Assembly (NCBI GenBank): GCA_016934265.1
Contig: JAFGTF010000124.1
Coordinates: 1-54,526 of the forward strand
DNA: 54,526 nt
Source: Spirochaetota bacterium
Lineage (GTDB): Bacteria; Spirochaetota; B62-G9; DRHN01
Reading direction: 5' to 3'
Part shown: piece by piece, positions 36,350 through 44,675 of the stretch
Numbering within the stretch: the stretch's first letter is position 1
Layout of the letters: each line of letters begins with the position of its first letter
Made by a program: the position numbers and the translations under genes
Notes under the pieces: model-generated
The model's database searches: none
Told to the model about the DNA's origin: nothing
The model's input: only the letters and a program-made list of their open reading frames with translations

Positions 36350-37739
36350 GAATATCATGGTCGTGGACGACGAGGAGGTGCAGGCCGATATCATCGCGGG
36401 TATACTCGAGAAGGAGGGGTACCGGGTGAAGAAGGGGTATTCCGCCGAGGAGGCCCTGAAGACCGCTCTCACGGACGACTACAGCGTGATACTCGTTGAT
36501 CTGAAGATGCCCGGTATGGGGGGGCTCGGTTTTTTAAAGGAGCTTAAAGAGCGGGAGGCGGCCGCGAACGTGATTATCATGACCGCATACGGTACGATAG
36601 AGACCGCCGTCGAGGCGATGAAATACGGTGCATTCGATTATATATCCAAGCCGTTCAGCAAAGACGTGCTGCTCGTGAATGTACGGAAGGCGGAGCTGGC
36701 CTACGATCTCGTTCATCAGAATGTCAACCTGAAGGAAGAGCTCGAGGACATTTATGCTGAACGGAAGCTTGTCGGGCGGAGTGAGGCCATTAAAACCGTA
36801 TACAGCCTCGTAAAGAAGGTGGCTAAGCAGGACACGGTCAATGTATTGATTACCGGCGAGAGCGGTACGGGGAAGGAGCTCGTCGCCCGTGAGATTCACG
36901 CCCTAAGCGTCCGGGCCGATATGCCGATGGTTCCCGTTAACTGCTCGGCGATTCCGGAGACGCTTTTGGAGAGCGAGCTTTTTGGATATGAGAAAGGCGC
37001 GTTTACCGGTGCCGTTTCGAGGCGGGACGGCAAATTCAAGCGGGCAAACGGCGGTACCATCTTTCTCGACGAGATCGGCGACATGCCGCTTTCCATGCAG
37101 GCGAAGCTCTTGAGAGTTATCCAGGATCGGGAAGTGACTCCCGTCGGGGGTGACAAACCCTCGAGGATCGACGTCAGGATCATTTCCGCAACAAACAGAA
37201 ACATCGATGAAATGGTACGGCGCGGTAAATTCAGGGACGACCTCTACTACAGACTGAATGTCGTTCCCATATTTATACCGCCGCTCAGGGAGCGGAGAGA
37301 GGATATACCGCCGCTTGTGGAGTTTCTCGTGGACAGTCTCAATAAGAAACTGAAGAAAAGCGTTCGACAGGTGCCGCAGGATGTCCTCGCACGACTCGTC
37401 GAATACAACTATCCTGGGAATGTCCGCGAGCTCGAGAATCTGCTCGAGCATGCGTTTATCCTGAGCGAGGACGATACACTCCGGATCGAATGTTTCCCCT
37501 TGCTATATTCATACAAAAATGATAAGATTAGTATAGCCGACTCGGCTCCGCTCAGGGAGATATCCAGAAAGGCGCGGCAAAGGGCCGAGCGGGAAGCGAT
37601 ACGGGAGGTGCTTGTACAGACGAATTGGAACAGGGTAAGGGCTTCGAAAATCCTTCGTATAGATTATAAGACCTTGAGGAACAAGATAAAGGAACTTGGA
37701 ATTGTCCCGACATATTCCGAGGAGGTGGGGGAACGATGA
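36342..37739 (+). CDS. NtrC-family sigma54-dependent response regulator
   Basis: A 465-residue activator: receiver domain with D53 (VILVDLKMPGMGG) and Lys in SKPFS, an AAA+ domain with Walker A GESGTGKE, the sigma54-contacting loop GAFTGA (FGYEKGAFTGAVSR), Walker B TIFLDEIGDM and the R-finger region, and a Fis-type HTH (NRVRASKILRIDYKTLRNKI). The start is the ATG that overlaps the kinase end by eight bases; the longer frame begins inside the kinase. It should activate sigma54 promoters, plausibly including that ahead of its own operon. Four-base overlap with the following sigma factor gene. Confidence 0.93.
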   Translation: MNKNIMVVDDEEVQADIIAGILEKEGYRVKKGYSAEEALKTALTDDYSVILVDLKMPGMGGLGFLKELKEREAAANVIIMTAYGTIETAVEAMKYGAFDYISKPFSKDVLLVNVRKAELAYDLVHQNVNLKEELEDIYAERKLVGRSEAIKTVYSLVKKVAKQDTVNVLITGESGTGKELVAREIHALSVRADMPMVPVNCSAIPETLLESELFGYEKGAFTGAVSRRDGKFKRANGGTIFLDEIGDMPLSMQAKLLRVIQDREVTPVGGDKPSRIDVRIISATNRNIDEMVRRGKFRDDLYYRLNVVPIFIPPLRERREDIPPLVEFLVDSLNKKLKKSVRQVPQDVLARLVEYNYPGNVRELENLLEHAFILSEDDTLRIECFPLLYSYKNDKISIADSAPLREISRKARQRAEREAIREVLVQTNWNRVRASKILRIDYKTLRNKIKELGIVPTYSEEVGER

Positions 37740-38512
37740 AAAGGGCTCAGACGGATAAAAATGCGGTTCAAATATACCTGAAACAGATCGAGAACATACC
37801 CGTGCTCACGAGATCCGAGGAGGAGATCTGCGCGCGGAAGGCTTCGCGGGGTGACCGGCGGGAAAAAGAACGGCTTATCGTATCGAACCTCAGATTCGTT
37901 GTGAGCATAGCCGTGAAATATCAGAACCTCGGGCTACCGCTCATGGATCTCATCAACGAGGGCAACATGGGTCTGCTCCGTGCGGTCGAGAAATTCGATG
38001 TCACGAAGGGGTTTAAGTTCATATCCTATGCGCGGTGGTGGATACGTCATTTCATTCTCAAGGCGATATTCGAGCAGTCGACGTCGATCAAGCTTCCGCT
38101 GAAGTATGCGACACAGCTTTCCAAGCGGGATGACGCTGAAGATTCAGAAACGGTGAAGAAGCTCAAGAAGATATACCGTCCGGTGTCTTTGGATCAGAAG
38201 CTCTCCGAGGACAACAATTCCGACACGATAATGGATCTCGTGGACGACTCCAAATACGATCTTCCGGAACAGCGGGCCATCGAGGAGAATCTCAAGGAGA
38301 TAATCGAAGAGGTTATGCAGAAGCTGAAGCCGATCGAACAGGATGTGATATCGCGTCATTTCGGGCTTAACGGGAAGAGGCCTCTGACTCTGAAGGAGAT
38401 CGGCGAACGGTATAACCTTACGAAGGAGAGAATACGCCAGATCGAGCATACGGCACTCGACAAGCTGCGCTATCCGATGAGAAAGCGCAGGATAATGGAT
38501 TTCGTAGAGTAG
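37736..38512 (+). CDS. group 2 sigma70-family factor (RpoS/RpoD-like)
   Basis: A 258-residue sigma factor without a long region 1. Region 1.2 residues include NAVQIYLKQIENIPVLT. Region 2 is complete: NLRFVVSIAVKYQNLGL, DLINEGNMGLLRAVEKFD (2.2), KFISYARWWIRHFI (2.4, -10 recognition). Region 3 follows, and region 4.2 ends it (LTLKEIGERYNLTKERIRQIE). The length and motifs fit RpoS-type alternative factors. The gene is translationally coupled (ATGA) to the sigma54 activator, so it probably forms the output of the signalling pair. Confidence 0.85.
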   Translation: MKRAQTDKNAVQIYLKQIENIPVLTRSEEEICARKASRGDRREKERLIVSNLRFVVSIAVKYQNLGLPLMDLINEGNMGLLRAVEKFDVTKGFKFISYARWWIRHFILKAIFEQSTSIKLPLKYATQLSKRDDAEDSETVKKLKKIYRPVSLDQKLSEDNNSDTIMDLVDDSKYDLPEQRAIEENLKEIIEEVMQKLKPIEQDVISRHFGLNGKRPLTLKEIGERYNLTKERIRQIEHTALDKLRYPMRKRRIMDFVE

Positions 38513-38909
38513 GCGCTCTCACATGTTTATTCTTCGATCGAAGATCCGGCACGAAGTAGTGGCCTAAGAGGGGTATGAAGCGTTTCGATAGGAAAGAGGC
38601 AAGTGCTTCGAAGGTTGTTGGTACCAGACCGCGGTTAATCGAGCAACCGTTGTACGTCTCCGTGCCGGTAATCAGAGCGTCAACGTCCGTCTAAATCTCG
38701 TTACCCATCAAATAAAAGATACATACGCCTGTTTTTATCCAAACCCTTCCGTCTCACGGCGGGATATACGACGCCCGCTGGGGGTTTTTATCCTTTCACA
38801 ATCCGGCGGTTGTTATTACATTTCATGCTAAAAAGTATGCAGGACGTTTTTTTATTACATTGTAACGAGCGGGATCCGGGTATAGTTCCCCGACAGGATG
38901 AGGTGCAGT
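38513..38909. other. intergenic stretch before the GGT gene
   Basis: No gene is recognised. Perfect 12-base palindrome CTTCGATCGAAG occurs near 38529. A GC-rich hairpin followed by five T lies near 38780. No convincing promoter was identified. Confidence 0.35.
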
Positions 38910-40622
38910 GTGGGTCGAGACGACTACGACGATTTCCGCATGAGCATTGATAAGGCTCCATCCGGAGAAATGAGTGTCGCGCGGGGCAGCAGAGGGGCGG
39001 TCGCTTCGGTTTCACAAGAGGCCTCGCTGCTGGCCATAGAGGCTCTGAAGGACGGGGGAAACGCATTTGATGCGGCGTTCGCTCTCGCTTTCGCGCTTTC
39101 CGTCTGCCATCCGCAGGCAGGCAACATCGGTGGGGGAGGATACTGCATTTTCAGACCCCGCGGCGCATCCTCACCGCTGGTGCTGAACTACAGGGAGCGA
39201 GCACCGCTGTCAGTCAGACGAGAGACGTACTTCGAAAGCGGCACAGTCGATCCTGAGAAGACGGCGTTCGGCCCCCTTTCGATATGCGTCCCCGGAACGG
39301 TAAAGGCCTGGTTTACGCTCCAGAAGCGGTGGGGCAGATTAAGCGCGAAAGACATGCTTCTCTCCGTCGCGGACCTGGCTCGGAAGGGTGTACGGCTCAC
39401 CGAATACCAGGCGTGCTGTTTAAACCGTCTCAGACCGAAGCTCGAACGCTCGCCGGAATCGAAGGCGGTGTATGTGAAGAGGGGAGGCTCATTCGAGCGG
39501 GGAGATACGCTCGCAAACCCCCACCTTGCCCGGACTCTCGAGACGCTCGCGAGCGAGGGGGAGCGTGCGTTTTACGAAGGCCGGATCGCGGAGCAGATAG
39601 CCCGTGAGATGGAAACGCACGGCGGCCTTCTGACGGCGGAGGATCTGAAGAGCTACGAGGTCGATGAGGTGTATCCGCTGAAGGCCGATGTCGCCGGTAC
39701 AGAGGTGTGGTCCGTTCCGCCCGAAGGGGGCGGCGCGGTCCTGATCGAGATAGTGCAGATACTCGATAGGGACGAGTTTTTAAAGACCGAACTCTTTTCG
39801 CCGCGATACTACCACTACCTCGCCCAGGCGTGCAAGATGTCTTTTATCGACCGCTTTTACTATCTCGGCGAGATCGATGCCGGCCTGCACCCAGCTTTCG
39901 GTGCCGTTTTGGATCGCGCCTACACGGAAAGACTGTTTCAGCTCATTACAGACGCTAAGGACATTCCCTCTTCCGAGCTCGAACGTATCATGCACAGGGG
40001 TAAAGAGGAGCTCTTCGGGGACCGGAAATGGGCGGAAGGCTCAGGCGGTGAGACGACGCACTTCTCTGTGATGGACAGTGAGGGGAATACGGTATCCAAC
40101 TCCTACACCCTCAACCTTCGGTACGGCTCGAAGTGGAGTGTGACGGATGCCGGCTTCCTTCTGAACGGAAGCATGGACGCGTTCTCGTTCGAGGAGGGGA
40201 AGCCCAACTACTTCGGCGTTATCGGAAACCGCGACAACCTCCTGTTGCCAAAAAGGCGGCCGGCGAGTAATATGTCTCCCGTAATCGTTACAAGGGGCAA
40301 GGAGATCGTTATGGCGCTCGGAACGCCGGGAGGGCCGACCATCCAGTCGACGCTTGCGGCAGTCATACTGCTGATCCTGTGCAAGACGGCGCCTGATGCG
40401 GCCGTAAAGAGCGCAAGGATACACCATCAGGGGTATCCCAACGTACTGTACAAGGAACAGGACGGGTTATCCAAAAAGACGGTCGGTACTCTTGCCGGAT
40501 ACGGGTACAAAGTCGAGGACAAGAGCGAGCCCATAGGAGACGTTCACGGGATATTCAGGGAAGCGGACGGGCTTATGGCGGTGAGCGATCATAGAAGGGA
40601 AGGATATGCGGCCGCGTACTGA
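38910..40622 (+). CDS. ggt: gamma-glutamyltranspeptidase-like protein, cytosolic
   Basis: A 570-residue N-terminal-nucleophile hydrolase that removes or transfers gamma-glutamyl groups, for example from glutathione. Hallmarks: ASVSQEASLLAIEALKDGGNAFDA, HPQAGNIGGGGYCIF, the self-cleavage Thr in GGETTHFSVMDSEGN, ASNMSPVIV and ALGTPGGPTIQST. I choose the GTG with GAGG six bases before it; the ATG four codons earlier abuts its only AGG. Most members have a signal peptide; none is present, so it should act in the cytosol. Substrate unknown. Confidence 0.88.
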   Translation: MGRDDYDDFRMSIDKAPSGEMSVARGSRGAVASVSQEASLLAIEALKDGGNAFDAAFALAFALSVCHPQAGNIGGGGYCIFRPRGASSPLVLNYRERAPLSVRRETYFESGTVDPEKTAFGPLSICVPGTVKAWFTLQKRWGRLSAKDMLLSVADLARKGVRLTEYQACCLNRLRPKLERSPESKAVYVKRGGSFERGDTLANPHLARTLETLASEGERAFYEGRIAEQIAREMETHGGLLTAEDLKSYEVDEVYPLKADVAGTEVWSVPPEGGGAVLIEIVQILDRDEFLKTELFSPRYYHYLAQACKMSFIDRFYYLGEIDAGLHPAFGAVLDRAYTERLFQLITDAKDIPSSELERIMHRGKEELFGDRKWAEGSGGETTHFSVMDSEGNTVSNSYTLNLRYGSKWSVTDAGFLLNGSMDAFSFEEGKPNYFGVIGNRDNLLLPKRRPASNMSPVIVTRGKEIVMALGTPGGPTIQSTLAAVILLILCKTAPDAAVKSARIHHQGYPNVLYKEQDGLSKKTVGTLAGYGYKVEDKSEPIGDVHGIFREADGLMAVSDHRREGYAAAY

Positions 40623-40737
40623 GAGAGCCCGGTGGGATTCCGAGCCTGCGGCCTGAAAATATACGGGTAGTCGGCGTACCAATAAGGGCTTCGGGTCGCC
40701 CCTTCACGATAAAACACTACCGGTACGGGAACTGATC

Positions 40738-41325
40738 ATGGATGACGTGAAAAATATTCTGCTCGTCGGCGTCGGAGGACAGGGAATAATACTGGCAAGC
40801 ACGATACTGTCGCAGGCCGCTCTCCTGTCGGGTCACGACGTCAAGAACAACGAGGTCCACGGCATGGCCCAGCGCGGCGGCAGCGTCGTGGCCCAGATAC
40901 GTTTCGGAAGAAAGGTATTTTCCCCCCTCATCAGCAGGGGACGCGCGGACTATCTCATCTCCTTGGAAAAGCTGGAATCGCTCCGCTATCTCGACTTCTG
41001 CAACAGCGGTACGAAGGTTGTGGTGAATACTCAAGAAATCGTTCCCGTGACCGTAACTTCCGGCGGCGAGGAGTACCCGAAAAATATCGAAACGGTCCTG
41101 CAGGAGAGGCTGAAACACGTCCTGTTCGTCGACGCGCTCTCCATTGCCCGGGAATCGGGGAATGAAAAGACGGCGAACGTCGTTCTGATAGGGGCGATGT
41201 CACGGTATCTTCCGTTTGATGAAAAAACGTTGCTCGAGGCGATATCTTCATCCGTAAAAGAGAAGTTCGTCGATATCAATATCAAGGCGTTCTACGGCGG
41301 TAAAAGCGCCGCCGTTTCTGACTGA
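40738..41325 (+). CDS. iorB: indolepyruvate ferredoxin oxidoreductase subunit beta
   Basis: A 195-residue gamma-type domain of the 2-oxoacid:ferredoxin oxidoreductase family. Motifs: ILLVGVGGQGIILASTIL at the N-terminus, NEVHGMAQRGGSVVAQIRFG, and VDALSIARESGNEKTANVVLIGAMS. It would form indolepyruvate oxidoreductase with IorA (TPP and Fe-S subunit), oxidising aryl pyruvates to acyl-CoA. IorA is not adjacent in this window, which is unusual. The next gene is an aminotransferase that could supply aryl pyruvates; the gap is 19 bases. Confidence 0.85.
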   Translation: MDDVKNILLVGVGGQGIILASTILSQAALLSGHDVKNNEVHGMAQRGGSVVAQIRFGRKVFSPLISRGRADYLISLEKLESLRYLDFCNSGTKVVVNTQEIVPVTVTSGGEEYPKNIETVLQERLKHVLFVDALSIARESGNEKTANVVLIGAMSRYLPFDEKTLLEAISSSVKEKFVDINIKAFYGGKSAAVSD

Positions 41326-41344
41326 CGGCTTACAGGAGTTAATC

Positions 41345-42556
41345 ATGCAATACGCGTCACGTTTTTCGGAATCCTCTCTCAGGTTGAAGAGCTCGAAGAT
41401 ACGGGAGCTGTTCAAGATGGCGGACGTGCCCGGTATAATCTCGATGGGCGGTGGAATGCCGGACTCTGCGAGCTTTCCGTTCGACAGGATCAAGGAAATA
41501 ATCGCAAGCTGGCGCTACGAAACGGCCGTGGCGGCGCTCCAGTACGGTATGACGAAGGGATACGGGCCGCTTCTTTCGGAGATCGCGGACTGGATGGAAA
41601 AAAAGAAAGCCGTATCCATGAACGGACAGGATATCATCGTCACCACGGGCTCGCAGCAGGGCCTCTCACTCGTATCGAAGCTCTTTTTGGACAAGGACGA
41701 CGTCGTCCTAATCGAGCTGCCGAGCTTCATAGGCGCGATAGCCTCGTTCTACAGCTATATGGGAAAGGTCGAGGGCGTGAGGCTCGACGATGACGGTATC
41801 GACCTGGAGGATCTCGAGCGTACGATCAAACGGTGTAACGACGCAGGTGAAACGGTCAAGTTTCTCTACACGATCCCGAACTTCAATAATCCGAGCGGCA
41901 TCACGCTGTCCTGTGAAAGAAGAAAGGCTTTATTGAAGATTGCTGAAAAACACGATATTCTCGTCATCGAGGACGACCCGTACGGCGATCTCTTTTACGA
42001 AGGCGGTGAAGAAGAATATCTGCCGGTAAAATCGTACGACTCGGAAGGCAGGGTGTTGTATCTCGGTACATTCTCGAAGGTTCTGTCCCCCGGGCTCAGG
42101 GTAGGCTGGATAGTTGCAGACGGCGAGATAGTCTCGAAGCTCGAGCTTTTAAAGCAGTCGTTCGACGCCTGTACGCCCACATTCAGCCAGCTGATCGCCA
42201 CCGACTACATGCGGCTGGGACATATAAACGACTATATCGCCGATATGCGAAAGATATACCGCATACGGCGCGACAGGATGCTCCTCTCGCTTGAGCGGTA
42301 CATGCCGAAGGGAGTACGCTGGACGACCCCAAGAGGAGGATTCTTCGTATGGCTTACCCTTCCGGAGCGGTTCGATGCGGAGGAGGTCTTCAAGAAGTCG
42401 GTCCGGCACAAAGTCGCGTTCGTTACCGGCGATGCGTTTCTGCCGGAAGACAGCGCGAAAAACCATATCAGGCTCGCGTTCAGCGATCTCGATCCGGAGC
42501 GGATAGAGCAGGGAGTCATGATCCTCGCCGATGTATTGAAAGAGATGGCGGGTTAA
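41345..42556 (+). CDS. aminotransferase of the LysN/ARO8-like PLP group
   Basis: A 403-residue class I PLP enzyme of the group shared by 2-aminoadipate aminotransferase, aromatic aminotransferase and MocR catalytic domains. Visible: GIISMGGGMPDSASFP, ALQYGMTKGYGPL, ITTGSQQGL-type IVTTGSQQGLSLVSKLF, NFNNPSGITL, VIEDDPYGDLFYEGG, and the PLP Lys in YLGTFSKVLSPGLRVGWI. The substrate Arg lies in HIRLAFS. No N-terminal GntR domain, so it is an enzyme. With iorB before it, I favour aromatic amino acids to aryl pyruvates. AGGAG sits seven bases before the ATG. Confidence 0.85.
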   Translation: MQYASRFSESSLRLKSSKIRELFKMADVPGIISMGGGMPDSASFPFDRIKEIIASWRYETAVAALQYGMTKGYGPLLSEIADWMEKKKAVSMNGQDIIVTTGSQQGLSLVSKLFLDKDDVVLIELPSFIGAIASFYSYMGKVEGVRLDDDGIDLEDLERTIKRCNDAGETVKFLYTIPNFNNPSGITLSCERRKALLKIAEKHDILVIEDDPYGDLFYEGGEEEYLPVKSYDSEGRVLYLGTFSKVLSPGLRVGWIVADGEIVSKLELLKQSFDACTPTFSQLIATDYMRLGHINDYIADMRKIYRIRRDRMLLSLERYMPKGVRWTTPRGGFFVWLTLPERFDAEEVFKKSVRHKVAFVTGDAFLPEDSAKNHIRLAFSDLDPERIEQGVMILADVLKEMAG

Positions 42557-42576
42557 GAGACCGGAAGTTAATTCGC

Positions 42577-42605
42577 TTGACCGGGCATTCATCCGGTAGT
42601 AAAAT
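42577..42605 (+). promoter_or_regulatory. tRNA-Val promoter
   Basis: TTGACC, 17-base spacer, TAAAAT; the predicted start is about three bases before the tRNA. Confidence 0.6.
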
Positions 42606-42614
42606 TGTAGAATA

Positions 42615-42689
42615 GGGCGGTTAGCTCAGTTTGGTTAGAGTACCTGCTTGACATGCAGGGGGTCACTGGTTCAAGTCCAGTACCGCCCA
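42615..42689 (+). tRNA. tRNA-Val (GAC)
   Basis: Complete cloverleaf: acceptor GGGCGGT pairing ACCGCCC, D arm TAGCTCAGTTTGGTTAGAG, anticodon stem CCTGC/GCAGG with loop TTGACAT (anticodon GAC), T arm ACTGG-TTCAAGT-CCAGT, discriminator A. The CCA end is not encoded. The 3' half is duplicated, with changes, 850 bases on. Confidence 0.93.
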
Positions 42690-42720
42690 GATAAAACACA
42701 TTAATAATAATCAATTACAA

Positions 42721-42745
42721 AGCGCCATGTAACATGGCGCTTTTA
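42721..42745 (+). terminator. terminator after tRNA-Val
   Basis: A perfect nine-base stem AGCGCCATG-taa-CATGGCGCT followed by TTTT. Confidence 0.75.
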
Positions 42746-42756
42746 AAATGAATAAC

Positions 42757-42785
42757 TTGACATACATAAATCCTATCGATAATAT
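42757..42785 (+). promoter_or_regulatory. promoter of the toxin-antitoxin operon
   Basis: TTGACA, 17-base spacer, TAATAT; a near-consensus sigma70 promoter. Confidence 0.7.
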
Positions 42786-42811
42786 ATAGGTATTACAATA
42801 ATCATATCGAT
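42774..42811. promoter_or_regulatory. paired operator candidate for the antitoxin
   Basis: The heptamer TATCGAT, containing the palindrome ATCGAT, occurs twice with starts 31 bases apart (about three helical turns). One overlaps the -10 element and the other lies just ahead of the SD. Autorepression by an AbrB-type antitoxin would use such sites. Confidence 0.45.
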
Positions 42812-42822
42812 GGAGAGACAAT

Positions 42823-43029
42823 ATGACTAAGGTTACTATATCACCTAAATACCAGGTTGTGATACCAAAATCCATACGAGAATCGCTCAAGCTCAAACCC
42901 GGTCAGAAAATACAGGCTATAGTCTACCAAAACAGAATCGAATTAATACCGGTCAAACCCATGAAACAAATGCGAGGTTTTATCAGCGGTATTGACACGA
43001 CAGTTAAGAGGGAGGACGAAAGGGTATGA
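42823..43029 (+). CDS. AbrB/MazE/SpoVT-type antitoxin
   Basis: A 68-residue swapped-hairpin DNA-binding protein: TKVTISPKYQVVIPKSIRES followed by LKLKPGQKIQAIVYQ and IELIPV. The C-terminal tail (about residues 47-68) would wrap the toxin. Its TGA overlaps the ATG of the toxin (ATGA). More AT-rich than nearby housekeeping genes. Confidence 0.88.
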   Translation: MTKVTISPKYQVVIPKSIRESLKLKPGQKIQAIVYQNRIELIPVKPMKQMRGFISGIDTTVKREDERV

Positions 43030-43403
43030 ACCTCGTCGATTCTTCCGGCTGGCTGGAATATTTCGCCGATGGACCGAATGCCTCTTTTTTTGAGCCACCG
43101 ATTCTAAATATCGAGAATCTAATTGTACCGACACTCAGTCTTTTTGAGGTGTTTAAGCGGATTATTCAACAAAAAGATGAAGGAGCTGCTCTTCAGGCAA
43201 TTGCTGTCATGCAACAGGGAAAGGTAGTTGATTTGAATACATCCCTGGCTGTTGATGCAGCACGATTGAGTGTTGTTCTGAAAATCCCCATGGCAGACAG
43301 TATAATACTTGCAACTTCGAGGTTCTTTGATGCAATACTCTGGACGCAAGATTCTGATTTCACCGGTATTGATAAGGTCAATCTTTGCATAAAGAAAGGT
43401 TGA
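43026..43403 (+). CDS. PIN-domain toxin, VapC-like RNase
   Basis: A 125-residue PIN ribonuclease with its acidic site in VDSSGWLEYF (D4), LSLFEVFKR (Glu), KIPMADSIILATSR (Asp) and TQDSDF (Asp). All four acidic positions are kept, so it is probably active. VapC toxins cleave tRNA or rRNA. The pair sits between tRNA-Val and a degenerate copy of its 3' half. Confidence 0.88.
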   Translation: MNLVDSSGWLEYFADGPNASFFEPPILNIENLIVPTLSLFEVFKRIIQQKDEGAALQAIAVMQQGKVVDLNTSLAVDAARLSVVLKIPMADSIILATSRFFDAILWTQDSDFTGIDKVNLCIKKG

Positions 43404-43536
43404 AGTAACCGGTATGCATTATTTCAAACCGCTATGCGAAGTCGTATGAAACGTATATAATGCAAATTCTTCATTTCATTCGTTATAAGCATTAAATCGA
43501 TTTATATATGCCAAGACTATTTAAGGCGATTTTCGT

Positions 43537-43575
43537 GACATGCAGGAGGGCACTGATTTAAGTCCAGTACCCCCC
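43537..43575 (+). repeat. degenerate duplicate of the tRNA-Val 3' half
   Basis: GACATGCAGGAGGGCACTG followed by ATTTAAGTCCAGTACCCCCC matches the anticodon loop through acceptor 3' strand of the functional tRNA with about seven changes. No 5' half is present, so it is not a gene. Together with the tRNA it brackets the toxin-antitoxin segment as direct repeats. Confidence 0.75.
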
Positions 43576-43597
43576 AAAGGGTAAGAGGTCCGTTTTA

Positions 43598-43625
43598 AGC
43601 GCCACGTGATGTGGCATTTTTTTAA
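43598..43625 (+). terminator. terminator, copy of the tRNA-Val terminator
   Basis: AAGCGCCAC-gtgat-GTGGC followed by eight T after one A. The GCGCCA and TGGC arms and the position behind the tRNA fragment mirror the terminator at 42721-42745. Confidence 0.65.
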
Positions 43626-43751
43626 TAAAGGTATAAATACGGTTCGAGGGGTTTTTCGCTCACAGGTTTCTACAGCGGGAACCGTCTTTCAATCTCTCCG
43701 TCGATGCTCCCCGGACGAATATGCGTTTTCAGTACCGAACTTACAAACAGC

Positions 43752-44603
43752 TTAAAAAAACGGCAGGATGAGCTTTGAAACCGACAGTATCCCGAGCCCG
43801 ATCGTGATACACCCTACTATGTACCGGAGTAAATTGAGTCGAATCCTTTTTACCGTCACCGCGGAGAGCGGTACAGATAGAATCGCCCCGATAACGAGAT
43901 AGGGCGCGAGCCGCCAGTTGATTTTGTGAGCGGTGCACAGGTAGGCGATGACGCCGACGAAACAGGTGAGGCCTTCGGCGAGAGACGTGATGCCGATCGC
44001 GTTCTTGCCATCGATGCCGGAGATCATCTGGCCGCCGGTCACGACCGGCCCGTATCCGCCCCCGCTTATTCCTTTGTTGAAAGAAGCGACGAGCCCTAAG
44101 AAGGTGATCTTCTTCCAGGAAAATCCGTATTGTTTTTTTGCGGTAGCGAGAATCACTATTCCTATGGCCAGGATGAGAATGCCGATATAGAGATTCAAAT
44201 AAAATTTCGGCAGGTTCACTGCGGTGAATACGGCAATGAGAGTCCCCACGATACTGCATGAAGCGATGAGCATGACGATCTTGAGATGGAGGGAAGTTCC
44301 CCTGCGAAAGCTTTCAAAAACACCGAGGAGCCTGAACGACCTCACGATCTTCTTGATGCTCATCGTGTTGACCTTGAAGTTCACGTTCCCGAGAGAATGG
44401 TGGGTGAAACCGGCGGATATCCCAGTGATGAATTCGGACAGGAGCACAGCCGGCACGACTTCCAGCGGCTCGAATCCGAGCAGCAACAGAAGAGGTGTCA
44501 GCGCGGTACCGTACCCCATACCGAGGGTCGAATCGATGTATTCGGCAGCGAAGGCGGTGACACCTATAAGGATTCCGAACCTTAACGGTAATTGAAAGAT
44601 CAT
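43752..44603 (-). CDS. TauE/SafE-family membrane exporter
   Basis: A 283-residue inner-membrane protein with about eight segments and two TauE-type repeats: FAAEYIDSTLGMGYGTALTP in the first and LGLVASFNKGISGGGYGPVV in the second. These transport sulfite, sulfonates or other anions. AGGAG lies seven bases before the ATG at 44603; the longer frame has none. A promoter and an operator-like palindrome are between it and the Rrf2 gene upstream, suggesting control by that regulator. Confidence 0.85.
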   Translation of the reverse strand: MIFQLPLRFGILIGVTAFAAEYIDSTLGMGYGTALTPLLLLLGFEPLEVVPAVLLSEFITGISAGFTHHSLGNVNFKVNTMSIKKIVRSFRLLGVFESFRRGTSLHLKIVMLIASCSIVGTLIAVFTAVNLPKFYLNLYIGILILAIGIVILATAKKQYGFSWKKITFLGLVASFNKGISGGGYGPVVTGGQMISGIDGKNAIGITSLAEGLTCFVGVIAYLCTAHKINWRLAPYLVIGAILSVPLSAVTVKRIRLNLLRYIVGCITIGLGILSVSKLILPFF

Positions 44604-44627
44604 GGGAGGGCTCCTAATAGTCACAAA

Positions 44628-44646
44628 GTCTATCAAATTAGTAGAC
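44628..44646. promoter_or_regulatory. candidate Rrf2 operator before the TauE/SafE gene
   Basis: GTCTA, nine bases, TAGAC. It lies immediately downstream of the -10 element, where a bound protein would block transcription start. Confidence 0.45.
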
Positions 44647-44675
44647 AATTTATACGAGAAATACTATCCTGTCAA
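44647..44675 (-). promoter_or_regulatory. promoter of the TauE/SafE gene
   Basis: On the minus strand: TTGACA, 17-base spacer, TAAATT (or TATAAA at 15). The -35 lies inside the last codons of the Rrf2 gene. Confidence 0.55.

Noticed and set aside
43537-43575. Second tRNA-Val gene
   Set aside because: It has only the 3' half, no D arm or acceptor 5' strand; it is a repeat or scar.
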